NCBI GenBank assembly: GCA_965217265.1
Contig: CBDCHP010000011.1
Location: forward strand, 620,001 to 684,000
Direction of reading: 5' to 3'
DNA from: JAGRGG01 sp965217265
GTDB taxonomy: Bacteria > Pseudomonadota > Alphaproteobacteria > Geminicoccales > Geminicoccaceae
DNA: 64,000 nucleotides
The position numbers and the translations under genes were made by a program. The notes beneath the pieces were generated by a model that saw nothing but the letters and a program-made list of their open reading frames with translations, was not told the origin of the DNA and ran no database searches. Shown here piece by piece: positions 1 to 7,741 of the stretch (positions are counted from its first letter, which is position 1; every line of letters begins with the position of its first letter).

Positions 1-1
1 C

Positions 2-895
2 GACAGCCTGCTCGAAGGCGACGCCCTGCTGCGCGTCATGCGCCCCTTCGTCGAGGATCCGGAGCGCGTCGTCGCGGGCGGCGGCACGGTGCGCGTCGCC
101 AACGGCTGCACGGTCCGGGCCGGGCGCGTCCGCGAGGTGAACCTGCCGCGCCGACTCCTGCCGCTGCTGCAGACGGTCGAATACCTGCGCGCCTTCACCA
201 TGGCCCGGCTCGCCTGGGGCAAGGTCGGCGCCTTGATGATCGTCTCGGGTGCCTTTGGCGTGTTCCGCCGCGACGTCGCCCTCGACGTCGGCGGCTACAG
301 CCGGGACACGGTCGGCGAGGACATGGAGATCATCGTCAAGATCCACCGCCGGATGCGCGAGACGGGGCGCGACTACGAGATCGCCTTCGTGCCCGAACCC
401 GTGTGCTGGACCCAGGTGCCGGACGATCTGTCCGTCCTCGCCCGCCAGCGCATCCGCTGGCATCGGGGTACGCTCGAAACCTTCTTTCGCCACCAGGACA
501 TGCTACTGCGCCCGCGCTACGGCGTCGTCGGTGGCGTCGGCTTCGGCCACATCCTGCTGGTCGACGTGCTGACGCCCCTGATCGAACTGGTGAGCTACGT
601 CTTGATGCCGCTGTTCTGGTATTTCGGCCTGGTCTACTGGGAATTTCTCGCCGCCTGGCTGGCGCTCACCTTCGGCTTTGGCATCTTCGTCTCGATCGGG
701 ACCCTGATCTTGGAGGAACTCGAACTGAGGCGCGTGCCCCGCGCGCGCGACTTGGCGCTCTTGGCCCTGGTCGCGGTCGTCGAGAACCTCGGCTACCGCC
801 AACTCAACAATCTCTGGCGCGCGATCGGCCACTGGCGCTACCTGCGCGGCGACAAGAGTTGGGGGGCCATGCGTCGCCAAGCGTTCGCAGGGTAG
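2..895 (+). CDS. Glycosyltransferase family 2, processive type, C-terminal part (5' end outside window)
   Basis: The reading frame is already open at base 2, so the N-terminal part, including the UDP-binding motif, lies upstream of the window. The visible part has the acceptor-binding GED motif (near base 318) and the RQRIRW form of the Q-x-x-R-W motif (near base 445), both typical of membrane-bound processive GT-2 enzymes such as cellulose, chitin and hyaluronan synthase relatives. At least three hydrophobic membrane segments follow in the C-terminal half. It probably polymerises or transfers a sugar at the inner face of the cytoplasmic membrane; the sugar cannot be inferred. The stop codon lies 3 bases before the left half of a hairpin repeat element that recurs through the window. 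Confidence 0.85.
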   Translation, partial: DSLLEGDALLRVMRPFVEDPERVVAGGGTVRVANGCTVRAGRVREVNLPRRLLPLLQTVEYLRAFTMARLAWGKVGALMIVSGAFGVFRRDVALDVGGYSRDTVGEDMEIIVKIHRRMRETGRDYEIAFVPEPVCWTQVPDDLSVLARQRIRWHRGTLETFFRHQDMLLRPRYGVVGGVGFGHILLVDVLTPLIELVSYVLMPLFWYFGLVYWEFLAAWLALTFGFGIFVSIGTLILEELELRRVPRARDLALLALVAVVENLGYRQLNNLWRAIGHWRYLRGDKSWGAMRRQAFAG

Positions 896-898
896 GAG

Positions 899-975
899 AA
901 CGCTTCGCGTGCGCCGGCGCTTGGATGCCTTGCGCTGCGAGGCATTCTTCTCTTCTTTGTCTTTGTTCGAAGCTA
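899..975 (+). repeat. Left half of the stop-codon-associated hairpin repeat
   Basis: It begins with AACGCTTCGCGT at 899, the same 12 bases that open the complete copies elsewhere, followed by a pyrimidine-rich tract. Its right half appears to be at 1384-1473; the two are separated by a different palindromic repeat and a transposase remnant. Confidence 0.7.
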
Positions 976-1085
976 GAGCATTTTCAAGCGAAACCGGACC
1001 GGTTTCGCGCCAAAAAAATGTGCCTATACAAAATGTGCCTATACAAGAAGATAGAGCGTTTTATATGGACCGATTGGTCCGGCAC
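975..1085. repeat. Alphaproteobacterial palindromic intergenic repeat cluster
   Basis: The text AGAGCATTTTCAAGCG is followed by a near-perfect palindrome (988-1008, GCGAAACCG/CGGTTTCGC), then a tandem duplication of a 14-15 base unit containing TGTGCCTATACA (about 1016-1046), then AGAGCGTTTTATAT and ACCGATTGGTCCGG. From memory, sequences starting with AGAGCATTTTCAAGCGAA are common dispersed intergenic repeats in Rhizobiales and related groups. There is no coding potential. Confidence 0.55.
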
Positions 1086-1245
1086 TTGGTGACGAACTCG
1101 AAGGGCGTCGGGCGGCGCAGGATCTTGAGCCGCTGAGCATCGTTGTAGGCGTTGATGAAGTTTTCTAGATGACCGCGAAGCTGCGCGTGATCGGCGTTGT
1201 GGTGGCGTTGGACGGTTGCGTCTTTGATCATCCGTTCGATTTCTG
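1061..1245 (-). pseudogene. IS481-like transposase, C-terminal remnant
   Basis: About 60 residues resemble the C-terminal end of the integrase core of IS481-type transposases. An IERM...KDATVQR stretch is followed by HAQLRGHLENFINAYN and RLKILRRPTPFEFV, which matches the family's usual HxQLRxHLxxFxxAYNxARRLKxLxGLTPYEFI ending. The catalytic Asp residues and everything upstream are missing, and the first block looks internally deleted. It is a decayed fragment, not a functional gene. Confidence 0.7.
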
Positions 1246-1383
1246 ATCGGGGTCGAAGACAGGTCTGCCCGTTCGAGCGGCGGCGGCGAAGGGTGACGCA
1301 GACAGCTTCTTCCTCAACTGTTAGCACCGTCGAGCGCACGCCCTCCTCAGGGGTCGAAAACAGCCTACCACCACACCTCAGAA

Positions 1384-1473
1384 CCGAACAGCCAGCCCCA
1401 GCCGAGAGCCAGCATCGGACAAAGGCAAAAAAGAGAAAAAAGGCTGCGCGCCTAGCGCACGCGCAAGTGTTCA
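1384..1473 (-). repeat. Right half of the stop-codon-associated hairpin repeat
   Basis: The segment contains a purine-rich arm (AAAAAAGAGAAAAAAGG) and the terminal CGCACGCGCAAGTGTTCA. The final TCA (1471-1473) is the stop codon of purK on the minus strand. It pairs conceptually with the left half at 899-975, which suggests one complete element between the convergent glycosyltransferase and purK genes that was later split by foreign DNA. Confidence 0.65.
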
Positions 1474-2529
1474 CCCCACCCGCGTCACATGCCCCATCTT
1501 CCGCCCGACTTTTGCCTCGCCCTTGCCGTAGAGGTGCAGCCGGGCGCCGGGCTCGGCCAGGATTTCGGCCCAAGCCTCGGCCTCGTCGCCGAGCAGGTTG
1601 GTCATGCGGGCCGGCCGGATCGGGGTCGTTGCGCCGAGCGGCAGGCCGCAGACGGCGCGGACGAGTTGCTCGAACTGCGAGGTGGGGGCGGCGTCCAGGC
1701 TCCAGTGGCCGGAATTGTGCGGCCGGGGCGCCATCTCGTTCATGAGAAAATGGCCCGCGTCGTCCTCGAACATCTCGACCGCGAGCAGGCCGACGAGTTC
1801 GAGCGCGTCGGCGAGGCGGCGGGCTACCGACTCGGCCTTCGTCGCCGCTTCGGAGCCGAGCGGGGCCGGCACGATCGTCTGGCGCAAGATGCCGTCCTCG
1901 TGCCGGTTCTCGACCGGGGGGTAGGCGGCGCCGTCCCCGTCCTCGCCGCGGGCGACGATCACCGAGACCTCGCGGCGAAAGCGGACCCTCCCCTCCAGGA
2001 TGCAGGGCACGCCGCCGAGGCGGGCGAAGGCGGCATCAAGCGGCTCGCCGTCGCTCAAAACCACCTGCCCCTTGCCGTCGTAGCCGAGGCGCGCGGTCTT
2101 CAAGATCGCTGCACCCGGCACCTTCGCCCGGGCGGGGCCGAGATCGCCCTGGCCCACGATCGCGGCCCAGGGCGCCGTCTCGATCCCGTTCGCCGCGGCG
2201 AACACCTTCTCGCGCAGGCGGTCCTGCGTCACGGCGAGGACGGCAGCATTCGGCCGCACCGGCACGCGACCGGCGAGAATATCCAGCGCCGCGACCGGCA
2301 CGTTCTCGAATTCCAGCGTCACGACGTCGACGGCGGCGGCGAAGGCGTCGAGCGCCGCCCCGTCGTCGTAGCCGGCGATCGTGTGCTCGGCCGCGACGTC
2401 GAAGGCCGGGTTGTCGCCCGCCGGCGCGTAAATGTGGCAGCGATAGCCGAGGCGCGCCGCCGCCGCCGCGGTCATCCGCCCGAGCTGGCCGCCGCCGAGG
2501 ATGCCGATCGTCGATCCGGGCTTGAGCAT
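1471..2529 (-). CDS. purK: N5-carboxyaminoimidazole ribonucleotide synthase PurK
   Basis: The 352-residue ATP-grasp enzyme of de novo purine synthesis converts AIR, ATP and bicarbonate to N5-CAIR in the cytosol. The N-terminal GILGGGQLGRM is the PurK signature, followed by an ATP-grasp core with ILKTARLGYDGKGQ and the C-terminal NEMAPRPHNSGH block. Length is normal. The ATG at 2529 overlaps the purE TGA (ATGA), so translation is likely coupled. The frame stays open upstream of 2529, but that extension is only a shadow of purE. The stop coincides with the edge of a hairpin repeat. Confidence 0.96.
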   Translation of the reverse strand: MLKPGSTIGILGGGQLGRMTAAAAARLGYRCHIYAPAGDNPAFDVAAEHTIAGYDDGAALDAFAAAVDVVTLEFENVPVAALDILAGRVPVRPNAAVLAVTQDRLREKVFAAANGIETAPWAAIVGQGDLGPARAKVPGAAILKTARLGYDGKGQVVLSDGEPLDAAFARLGGVPCILEGRVRFRREVSVIVARGEDGDGAAYPPVENRHEDGILRQTIVPAPLGSEAATKAESVARRLADALELVGLLAVEMFEDDAGHFLMNEMAPRPHNSGHWSLDAAPTSQFEQLVRAVCGLPLGATTPIRPARMTNLLGDEAEAWAEILAEPGARLHLYGKGEAKVGRKMGHVTRVG

Positions 2530-3017
2530 CACGCCTCCGGCCGCTCCGCTACCGAGTCGCGCTGTTGTGCCCGCCACGCGGCGAGACGTTCGGCTAGTGC
2601 CCCGTCGTTCAAGGCGAGGACGGATGCCGCGAGGAGGGCGGCGTTGGCGGCCCCGGCCCCGCCGATCGCGAGCGTGCCGACCGGCACGCCCCTCGGCATC
2701 TGGACGATCGAGAGCAGGCTGTCGAGGCCGCTCAAGCTGCGGCTTTGCACCGGAACGCCGAAGACCGGCAGGGGGGTCAAGGAGGCGATCATGCCCGGCA
2801 GGTGAGCGGCCCCCCCGGCCCCAGCGATGACGATCGAGAAACCCTCGCCCACCGCGCCTTTGGCGAAGGCGTAGAGGCGCTCGGGCGTGCGGTGCGCCGA
2901 GACGATGCGGGCGTCGTAGCCGACCTTGATCGCATCCAGGATCTCGGCCGCCGCTCGCAAGGTCGGCCAATCCGAGCCGCTGCCCATGACGATCGCGACC
3001 GGTCTGAGTCCGCTCAC
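2529..3017 (-). CDS. purE: N5-carboxyaminoimidazole ribonucleotide mutase PurE
   Basis: The 162-residue class I PurE converts N5-CAIR to CAIR, the step after PurK. GSGSDW near residue 12, SAHRTPE near residue 41 and the GGAAHLPGM loop are all present. The start is a GTG at 3017 overlapping the csrA TGA (GTGA), and the stop overlaps the purK ATG, making a tightly coupled csrA-purE-purK unit. Confidence 0.96.
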   Translation of the reverse strand: MSGLRPVAIVMGSGSDWPTLRAAAEILDAIKVGYDARIVSAHRTPERLYAFAKGAVGEGFSIVIAGAGGAAHLPGMIASLTPLPVFGVPVQSRSLSGLDSLLSIVQMPRGVPVGTLAIGGAGAANAALLAASVLALNDGALAERLAAWRAQQRDSVAERPEA

Positions 3018-3241
3018 CCCGGTTCGGCCTCGTCATGCCGGCCGAACATGTCGACGGCCGCTTGCGCCGCCGCCTCGTTCTCGGCCTTGATCTGCAAGAA
3101 GACTTCCTCGCGCAGCACGCTCGCCGTCGCCGGGAAGGTGAAGCCGAGCTTCACGCTGCGGCCTTTGACGGCGACGACCCGGACCTCGACTTGATTGTTG
3201 ACGATCACCGCCTCGCCGGTGCGGCGGGTCAAATAGAGCAT
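3014..3241 (-). CDS. csrA: Carbon storage regulator CsrA
   Basis: The 75-residue RNA-binding translational regulator starts MLYLTRRTGEAVIV and contains VKLGFTFPATASVLREEVF, the classic CsrA fold with the REE(V/I)(F/Y) motif. CsrA dimers bind GGA motifs in mRNA leaders and in many bacteria control flagellar and central-carbon genes. The gene is divergent from the flgB operon, a usual location next to flagellar loci. Its co-translation with purEK is unusual. The C-terminal tail after residue 52 is longer and acidic compared with the 61-residue E. coli protein. Confidence 0.93.
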   Translation of the reverse strand: MLYLTRRTGEAVIVNNQVEVRVVAVKGRSVKLGFTFPATASVLREEVFLQIKAENEAAAQAAVDMFGRHDEAEPG

Positions 3242-3292
3242 GTCCGTTCCCTCGTCGGAGGCGTCGAATCGATGGCTGTGGCCGCCCGAGGC

Positions 3293-3308
3293 TTAACGGC
3301 TTGTTAAC
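3293..3308. promoter_or_regulatory. CtrA-type box TTAA-N7-TTAAC between csrA and flgB
   Basis: TTAA at 3293-3296 and TTAAC at 3304-3308 are separated by exactly 7 bases, the full consensus of the alphaproteobacterial response regulator CtrA. It lies about 100 bp upstream of flgB and about 50 bp upstream of csrA, so it could serve either promoter. CtrA control of flagellar class II operons is well established in Caulobacter and relatives; its role here is inferred. Confidence 0.6.
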
Positions 3309-3405
3309 CCTAACAGGATATTACCGCAATCACACAAGGCGGGGATTTTGACCCGTCGAGGCGGCGGCCGCCGCGGGATATGGCCATTCGAGCGAGGTTT
3401 ACGGC

Positions 3406-3810
3406 ATGAGCGTCCTCTTTAATCTGATCTCGGCCAGGGGTGCTTGGTTGCAGGCGCGTCACGGCGTCCTGGCGCAGAACGTCGCCAACGCCGACACGCC
3501 CGACTACAAGCCGCACGATCTGAAAGGCGGCGACTTCGACGACCTGCTCCGGCGCGCGGCCCGGCCCGAGCGCGGCTTGGGCTTGGTGGGCACGCAAGCC
3601 GGCCACATCGCTGCCACGCCCTTGGCGACGCTCGACACCGCCGGCCGCGAGGTGGACGGCTTCGAGACGTCGCTCTCCGGCAACGAGGTCGTCTTGGAGG
3701 AGCAGACGGAGGCGATGATGCAGACCCGCCTCGACTACGAGACGACGACCAACCTGTATCGCAAGTACTTAGGCATGCTGCGCACCGCCGTCGGCACGGC
3801 CGGCGGCTGA
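3406..3810 (+). CDS. flgB: Flagellar basal-body rod protein FlgB
   Basis: The 134-residue proximal rod subunit has the QNVANADTPDYKP motif in its N-terminal 40 residues, typical of flagellar axial proteins, and a C-terminal helical segment (YRKYLGMLRTAVG). The start is preceded by GAGG. It is the first gene of a six-gene plus-strand flagellar operon (flgB-flgC-fliE-fliQ-fliR-flhB). Confidence 0.95.
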   Translation: MSVLFNLISARGAWLQARHGVLAQNVANADTPDYKPHDLKGGDFDDLLRRAARPERGLGLVGTQAGHIAATPLATLDTAGREVDGFETSLSGNEVVLEEQTEAMMQTRLDYETTTNLYRKYLGMLRTAVGTAGG

Positions 3811-3837
3811 CGCGGCCCCAAGCGAAGGAACTGAACG

Positions 3838-4245
3838 ATGGATCTGTCGACCTCGATGCGCCTCGCCGCCGCCGGCATGAAGACCCAGTCGGCGCGGATG
3901 CGGGTGGTCTCGGAGAACCTCGCCAACGCCAAGTCCACCGCCGAGACGCCCGGCGGCGAGGGCTATCGCCGGCAGGTCTTGACCTTCGGCAACCGCTTCG
4001 ATCGCGCGTTGGGGGCCGAAATGGTCGAGGTGACGCGCCGCGGCGTCGATCAGAGCCCGATGGACCGCCGCTACGAACCCTCGCACCCGGCCGCCGACGG
4101 CGAGGGCTACGTCCTCTACCCCAACGTCAACCCCTTGATCGAGCTGATGGACATGCGCGAGGCGCAGCGCTCGTTCGAGGCCAATTTGAGCGGGATGCAG
4201 CAGGCGCGCAGCATGCTGCAGCGCCTGATCGACGTGCTGCGCTGA
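3838..4245 (+). CDS. flgC: Flagellar basal-body rod protein FlgC
   Basis: The 135-residue proximal rod protein has an N-terminal MRLAAAGMKTQSARM followed by SENLANAKST, and a C-terminal EAQRSFEANLSGMQQARSML that matches the FlgC consensus helix. It lies 27 bases after flgB. Length is normal. Confidence 0.95.
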   Translation: MDLSTSMRLAAAGMKTQSARMRVVSENLANAKSTAETPGGEGYRRQVLTFGNRFDRALGAEMVEVTRRGVDQSPMDRRYEPSHPAADGEGYVLYPNVNPLIELMDMREAQRSFEANLSGMQQARSMLQRLIDVLR

Positions 4246-4276
4246 CGGCTAGCTTACCAACGAAGGGATCACGACG

Positions 4277-4585
4277 ATGACACAGATCGGTTTTGCCCGG
4301 GCGCTCAACGCCTACCAGGCCGCCACCGAGCGCACGCTCGGCAACGACGAGCAGAACTCCAACCCGGCGCCGGCGTTCGGCGCCCTCTTGAAGGGCGAAC
4401 TCGTCGGCGGCGTCGACGCGCTGCGCCAGGGCGAGGCGGCGTCCTTGCAGAACCTCGCCGGCCAGGCCAACACGCAGGCGCTGGTCGAGGCGGTGACGGC
4501 CGCCGAGATGTCGCTGGAGAAGGTGACGGCGGTCCGCGACCGGGTCTTGAGCGCGTACCAGGAAATCATCCGGATGCCGATCTAA
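4277..4585 (+). CDS. fliE: Flagellar hook-basal body complex protein FliE
   Basis: The 102-residue protein joins the MS ring to the rod. The C-terminal block with LVEAVTAAEMSLEKVTAVRD and YQEIIRMPI is the family signature. The preceding AAGGGATCACG provides a moderate ribosome binding site. It lies 31 bases after flgC. Confidence 0.93.
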   Translation: MTQIGFARALNAYQAATERTLGNDEQNSNPAPAFGALLKGELVGGVDALRQGEAASLQNLAGQANTQALVEAVTAAEMSLEKVTAVRDRVLSAYQEIIRMPI

Positions 4586-4627
4586 CGCCGACCGCACGCA
4601 ACGACTCGCCCTGATCTTGGGAGATCC

Positions 4628-4903
4628 GTGTTGACCGAGGACGCTTTCATCCAATTGACCCGCGAAGCGCTTTGGCTGATGGTCAAGGTGGGGGCGCCCG
4701 TGATGCTGACGGCGCTCGCCGTCGGCCTCGTCGTCTCGCTGTTGCAGGCGCTGACCCAGGTGCAGGAGATGACGCTCACCTTCGTGCCCAAGGTGCTCGC
4801 GATATTCGGCGTCACGGTGCTGACCGTGCCCTTCATGCTGGGCGCGCTCAAGGGCTTCACCGAAGAACTGTTCGTGCGCATCGCCACCGGGGGCCTCGGC
4901 TGA
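4628..4903 (+). CDS. fliQ: Flagellar export apparatus protein FliQ
   Basis: The 91-residue inner-membrane component of the flagellar type III export gate has two transmembrane segments and the family motif VVSLLQALTQVQEMTLTFVPK. The start is a GTG at 4628 preceded by TTGGGAG; a TTG follows immediately. FliR begins 2 bases after the stop. Confidence 0.94.
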   Translation: MLTEDAFIQLTREALWLMVKVGAPVMLTALAVGLVVSLLQALTQVQEMTLTFVPKVLAIFGVTVLTVPFMLGALKGFTEELFVRIATGGLG

Positions 4904-4905
4904 CC

Positions 4906-5670
4906 ATGGACGTCCCCGCCCTCGTCGGTCAGGAAGTCTTCGCCGTCTTGTTGATCTTCTGCCGCATCGGTGCTGCCTTCATGGTGATGCCGGCGATCGG
5001 CGAGAGCTACGTCTTGAGCCGCCTGCGCCTCTTGCTCGCGTTCGCGGTCAGCCTGCTGCTGGCAGGCCCCTTGGCCCCCGTCATGCCGGCCCTGCCGGAC
5101 GAGCCCGCCGATCTTGCTTGGCTCGTCATGCTCGAAGTCGTCGTCGGTCTCTTCTTGGGCATCACCCTGCGCTTGGCGATGACCGTGATGCACTTCGGCG
5201 GGGCGGTGCTCGCCATGCAGTCCGGCCTCTCGGCCGCCTCGATGTTCGACCCGAACGAGGCGTCGCAGGGCACCATCTTCGGCAATCTGCTCACCACCTT
5301 GGGCCTCGTCCTCATCGTCGCGAGCGACACCCACCTCCTCCTTCTCAAGGGGCTGAGCCTGAGCTACGCGCCGCTCGCCGCCGGCGCCGATCTTCCGGCC
5401 GGCGACATGGCGCAGGCGTACTTGCGCCTGTTGGGCATCGCGGTCGCCGCCGGCTTGAAGCTCGCGGCCCCGCTCGTCGTCGTCGGCTTCGCGCTCTACC
5501 TGCTCATGGGCCTCCTCAACCGGCTGATGCCGTCTTTACAGGTCATGTTCGTCATCATGCCGGTGCAGATCATGACTTCGCTCGTCGTGATCCTCTTATG
5601 CCTCGGCTTCACGGCGAGGCTGTTCCTCGACACGCTGGGCAGCGCCCTCCTCTGGCTCGACGTACCTTGA
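4906..5670 (+). CDS. fliR: Flagellar export apparatus protein FliR
   Basis: The 254-residue polytopic membrane protein is part of the FliPQR export gate. It has about six hydrophobic helices and family residues such as GSYVLSRLR-like and AMQSGLSAASMFDPN. I chose the ATG at 4906, just after fliQ, because it gives the usual FliR N-terminus (MDVPALVGQEVFAVLLIFCRIG is represented by hydrophobic helix 1). The frame stays open further upstream, but that extension overlaps fliQ completely. Confidence 0.93.
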   Translation: MDVPALVGQEVFAVLLIFCRIGAAFMVMPAIGESYVLSRLRLLLAFAVSLLLAGPLAPVMPALPDEPADLAWLVMLEVVVGLFLGITLRLAMTVMHFGGAVLAMQSGLSAASMFDPNEASQGTIFGNLLTTLGLVLIVASDTHLLLLKGLSLSYAPLAAGADLPAGDMAQAYLRLLGIAVAAGLKLAAPLVVVGFALYLLMGLLNRLMPSLQVMFVIMPVQIMTSLVVILLCLGFTARLFLDTLGSALLWLDVP

Positions 5671-5681
5671 AAGGCTGAGCG

Positions 5682-6746
5682 GTGGCCGACGATCAGGACA
5701 AGTCGCAAAAAACCGAGCAGCCGACGCAAAAGCGGCTCGACGACGCGCGCCAGAAGGGCCAGATCGCCAGCTCGCGCGAAGTCGGCAGCTTTCTGCTCTT
5801 CGCCACCGCCGCCCTGTTGAGCGTCACCGTCGCCCCCGAGGCCGCCTCCAAGCTCAAGCTGCTGATGCGCACCTTCTTGGCCCAGGCGCACGCCCTGCCG
5901 ACCGACCCGGCCGGCGTCGGCCACGTCCTCATGGGGGCGCTCCTCGACACCGTCTTGATCCTCGCTTTGCCGTTCTTGGGCTTCATCGTCGCCGCGATCG
6001 CGGCGTCCGCCGTGCAAAACGGCATCGTCGTCAGCCTGGAGAGCATGAAGCCCAAGTGGGAGAAGCTCTCGCCGCTCGCCGGCCTCAAGCGCCTGTTCTC
6101 GGCGAAGTCGATGGTCGAGTTCTTGAAGAACCTCGGCAAGCTGCTGCTCGTCTCGGCCGCCGGCGCCGTCGTGCTCTGGCCCGAGCGCTACCGCCTTTTG
6201 AGCGTCGATCAGATCGAGGTCGGGGCGATGTCCGCCTACCTCACCGGGCTGTGCTTTCGCCTCTTCTTCGCCGCTTGCATCGTCATGGCACTGCTCGCCG
6301 GCATCGACTTCGCGTGGCAGCGCTTCGACTACATGAAGCAGATGCGCATGTCGCGCCGCGACATCCAAGACGAGCACAAGCAGATGGACGGCGACCCGCA
6401 CATCAAGGGCCGCTTGCGGCAGATGCGCATGGAGCGCGCCCAGCAGCGCATGATGAGCGACGTGCCGGGCGCCACCGTCGTCGTCACCAACCCGACCCAC
6501 GTCTCGGTGGCCCTGCGCTACGACCCCGAAAAGGCGCCGGCCCCGATCGTCGTCGCCAAGGGCGTCGATCACCTCGCCATGAAGATCCGCGAGGTGGCGC
6601 GCGCAAACGGCGTACCGCTGATCGAGAGCCCGCCGCTCGCCCGCTCTTTGAACAAGGGCGTCGAGATCGGCGAGCCGATCCCCGAGCAGCACTACAAGGC
6701 GGTCGCCGAGATCGTCGGCTACGTCATGCGGCTGCGCCAGGGTTAA
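5682..6746 (+). CDS. flhB: Flagellar export apparatus substrate-specificity switch FlhB
   Basis: The 354-residue protein opens with DKSQKTEQPTQKRLDDARQK, has four transmembrane segments, and a C-terminal cytosolic domain with the autocleavage motif N-P-T-H at about residues 270-273. Cleavage between N and P switches export from rod/hook to filament substrates. The start is GTG at 5682, 11 bases after fliR. It is the last gene of the operon. Confidence 0.96.
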   Translation: MADDQDKSQKTEQPTQKRLDDARQKGQIASSREVGSFLLFATAALLSVTVAPEAASKLKLLMRTFLAQAHALPTDPAGVGHVLMGALLDTVLILALPFLGFIVAAIAASAVQNGIVVSLESMKPKWEKLSPLAGLKRLFSAKSMVEFLKNLGKLLLVSAAGAVVLWPERYRLLSVDQIEVGAMSAYLTGLCFRLFFAACIVMALLAGIDFAWQRFDYMKQMRMSRRDIQDEHKQMDGDPHIKGRLRQMRMERAQQRMMSDVPGATVVVTNPTHVSVALRYDPEKAPAPIVVAKGVDHLAMKIREVARANGVPLIESPPLARSLNKGVEIGEPIPEQHYKAVAEIVGYVMRLRQG

Positions 6747-6852
6747 CGCAAATAAGCCTTGTTTATAAAAGGGTTATTCACTGACCCTGACGTAGCATGC
6801 CCCTCGATTGAAACGCGATGCCGGATCCGCCCGGCCGATCGAGGGGTCCGTC

Positions 6853-7530
6853 ATGCGCCTTGCCGTTCTCGTTGCCGTCGTGCACCTCGTCGTCGCGGCG
6901 CCGGCGTTCGCCCTGCCGCCGATCGCGCTGTTCGGCACGGCCGAGTTTCGCGCGGACTCGCACGAGGCCCTGCCGCAGTGGCGGCGCCTGCTCGGTGGCA
7001 TCGCCGCCGAGGCGCCGGTCTACGACGCCTGCGCCGCCGACCCCGCCGCTTGTCCGAACCGGGCGATGATGGCCTGGATGACCCTGCTCGCCGGGCTCGA
7101 AGGGGCGCCCGAGGCCGAGCAGGTGCGCGCGATCAACCGCTTCGCCAACCAATGGCGCTACGCGACCGACCTGGAGAACTTCGGCCGGAGCGACTACTGG
7201 GCGACGCCGGGCGAGTTCCTGCGCCGCTCCGGCGACTGCGAGGATTACGCGATCTTCAAGTACGTGTCCTTGCGCCTGCTGGGCCTGCCGGCCAAGCGCT
7301 TGCGCCTCGTCGTCCTGCAGGATACGCTGCGCGACCTCGCCCACGCCGTGCTCGCCGTCTACGGGGACAAGGACGTCCTGATCCTCGACAACGTCACCGA
7401 TGCCGTGCTGCCGCACGCGCGGCTCGTTCAGTACGTGCCCTACTACTCGGTCAACGAGGACGCCCGCTGGGCGCACGTGCCGTCGAGCGATCTCCTCATG
7501 AGCGCGGCTGGAACCGGGACCACGCGTTGA
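6853..7530 (+). CDS. Bacterial transglutaminase-like cysteine peptidase (BTLCP, LapG-like)
   Basis: The 225-residue exported protein has a signal peptide (MRLAVLVAVVHLVVAAPAFA), then a BTLCP/DUF920 domain with the catalytic Cys in SGDCEDYA near residue 128, a downstream His in LAHAVLAV and Asp in LILDNVTD. LapG of Pseudomonas, the best-known member, is a periplasmic protease that cuts a surface adhesin under c-di-GMP control. No LapD or large adhesin gene is visible here. Position after flhB hints at a motility/attachment role, but this is inference. The in-frame ATG at 6808 is less likely because it would put 15 residues before the signal peptide. Confidence 0.85.
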   Translation: MRLAVLVAVVHLVVAAPAFALPPIALFGTAEFRADSHEALPQWRRLLGGIAAEAPVYDACAADPAACPNRAMMAWMTLLAGLEGAPEAEQVRAINRFANQWRYATDLENFGRSDYWATPGEFLRRSGDCEDYAIFKYVSLRLLGLPAKRLRLVVLQDTLRDLAHAVLAVYGDKDVLILDNVTDAVLPHARLVQYVPYYSVNEDARWAHVPSSDLLMSAAGTGTTR

Positions 7531-7592
7531 CTCTGGCCGGGCGAGCGCCGGCCGGGCCCGAGACGGCGGCGCCGCGCTCGGGGCTTTAAATG

Positions 7593-7738
7593 AACGCTTC
7601 GCGTGCGCTGGCGCGCGGCCTTCTCTTTCTCTTTTTTGCTTTTGTCCGAGGCCCGCCCTCGGCGTTGAGGCCAGCCTCCTGCGCTAACACTGGCAAAAAA
7701 GAAAGAGAAAAAGCCCCGCGCAGCGGACGCGAAGCGTT
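7593..7738. repeat. Complete stop-codon-associated hairpin repeat
   Basis: The outer ends are AACGCTTCGCGT (7593) and ACGCGAAGCGTT (ending 7738), a perfect 12-base inverted repeat. Inside are a pyrimidine-rich left arm, a complementary purine-rich right arm and the core CCTGCGCTAACACTG. The right end is 4 bases from the stop of the convergent DUF1772 gene; the left end is about 62 bases past the cysteine peptidase stop. Confidence 0.85.
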
Positions 7739-7741
7739 TGT

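Noticed and set aside
5496..6692. Minus-strand open frame of about 400 codons opposite fliR/flhB
   Set aside because: High-GC antisense artefact, rich in Asp/Gly/Arg with no motif; flhB on the plus strand has all its motifs.
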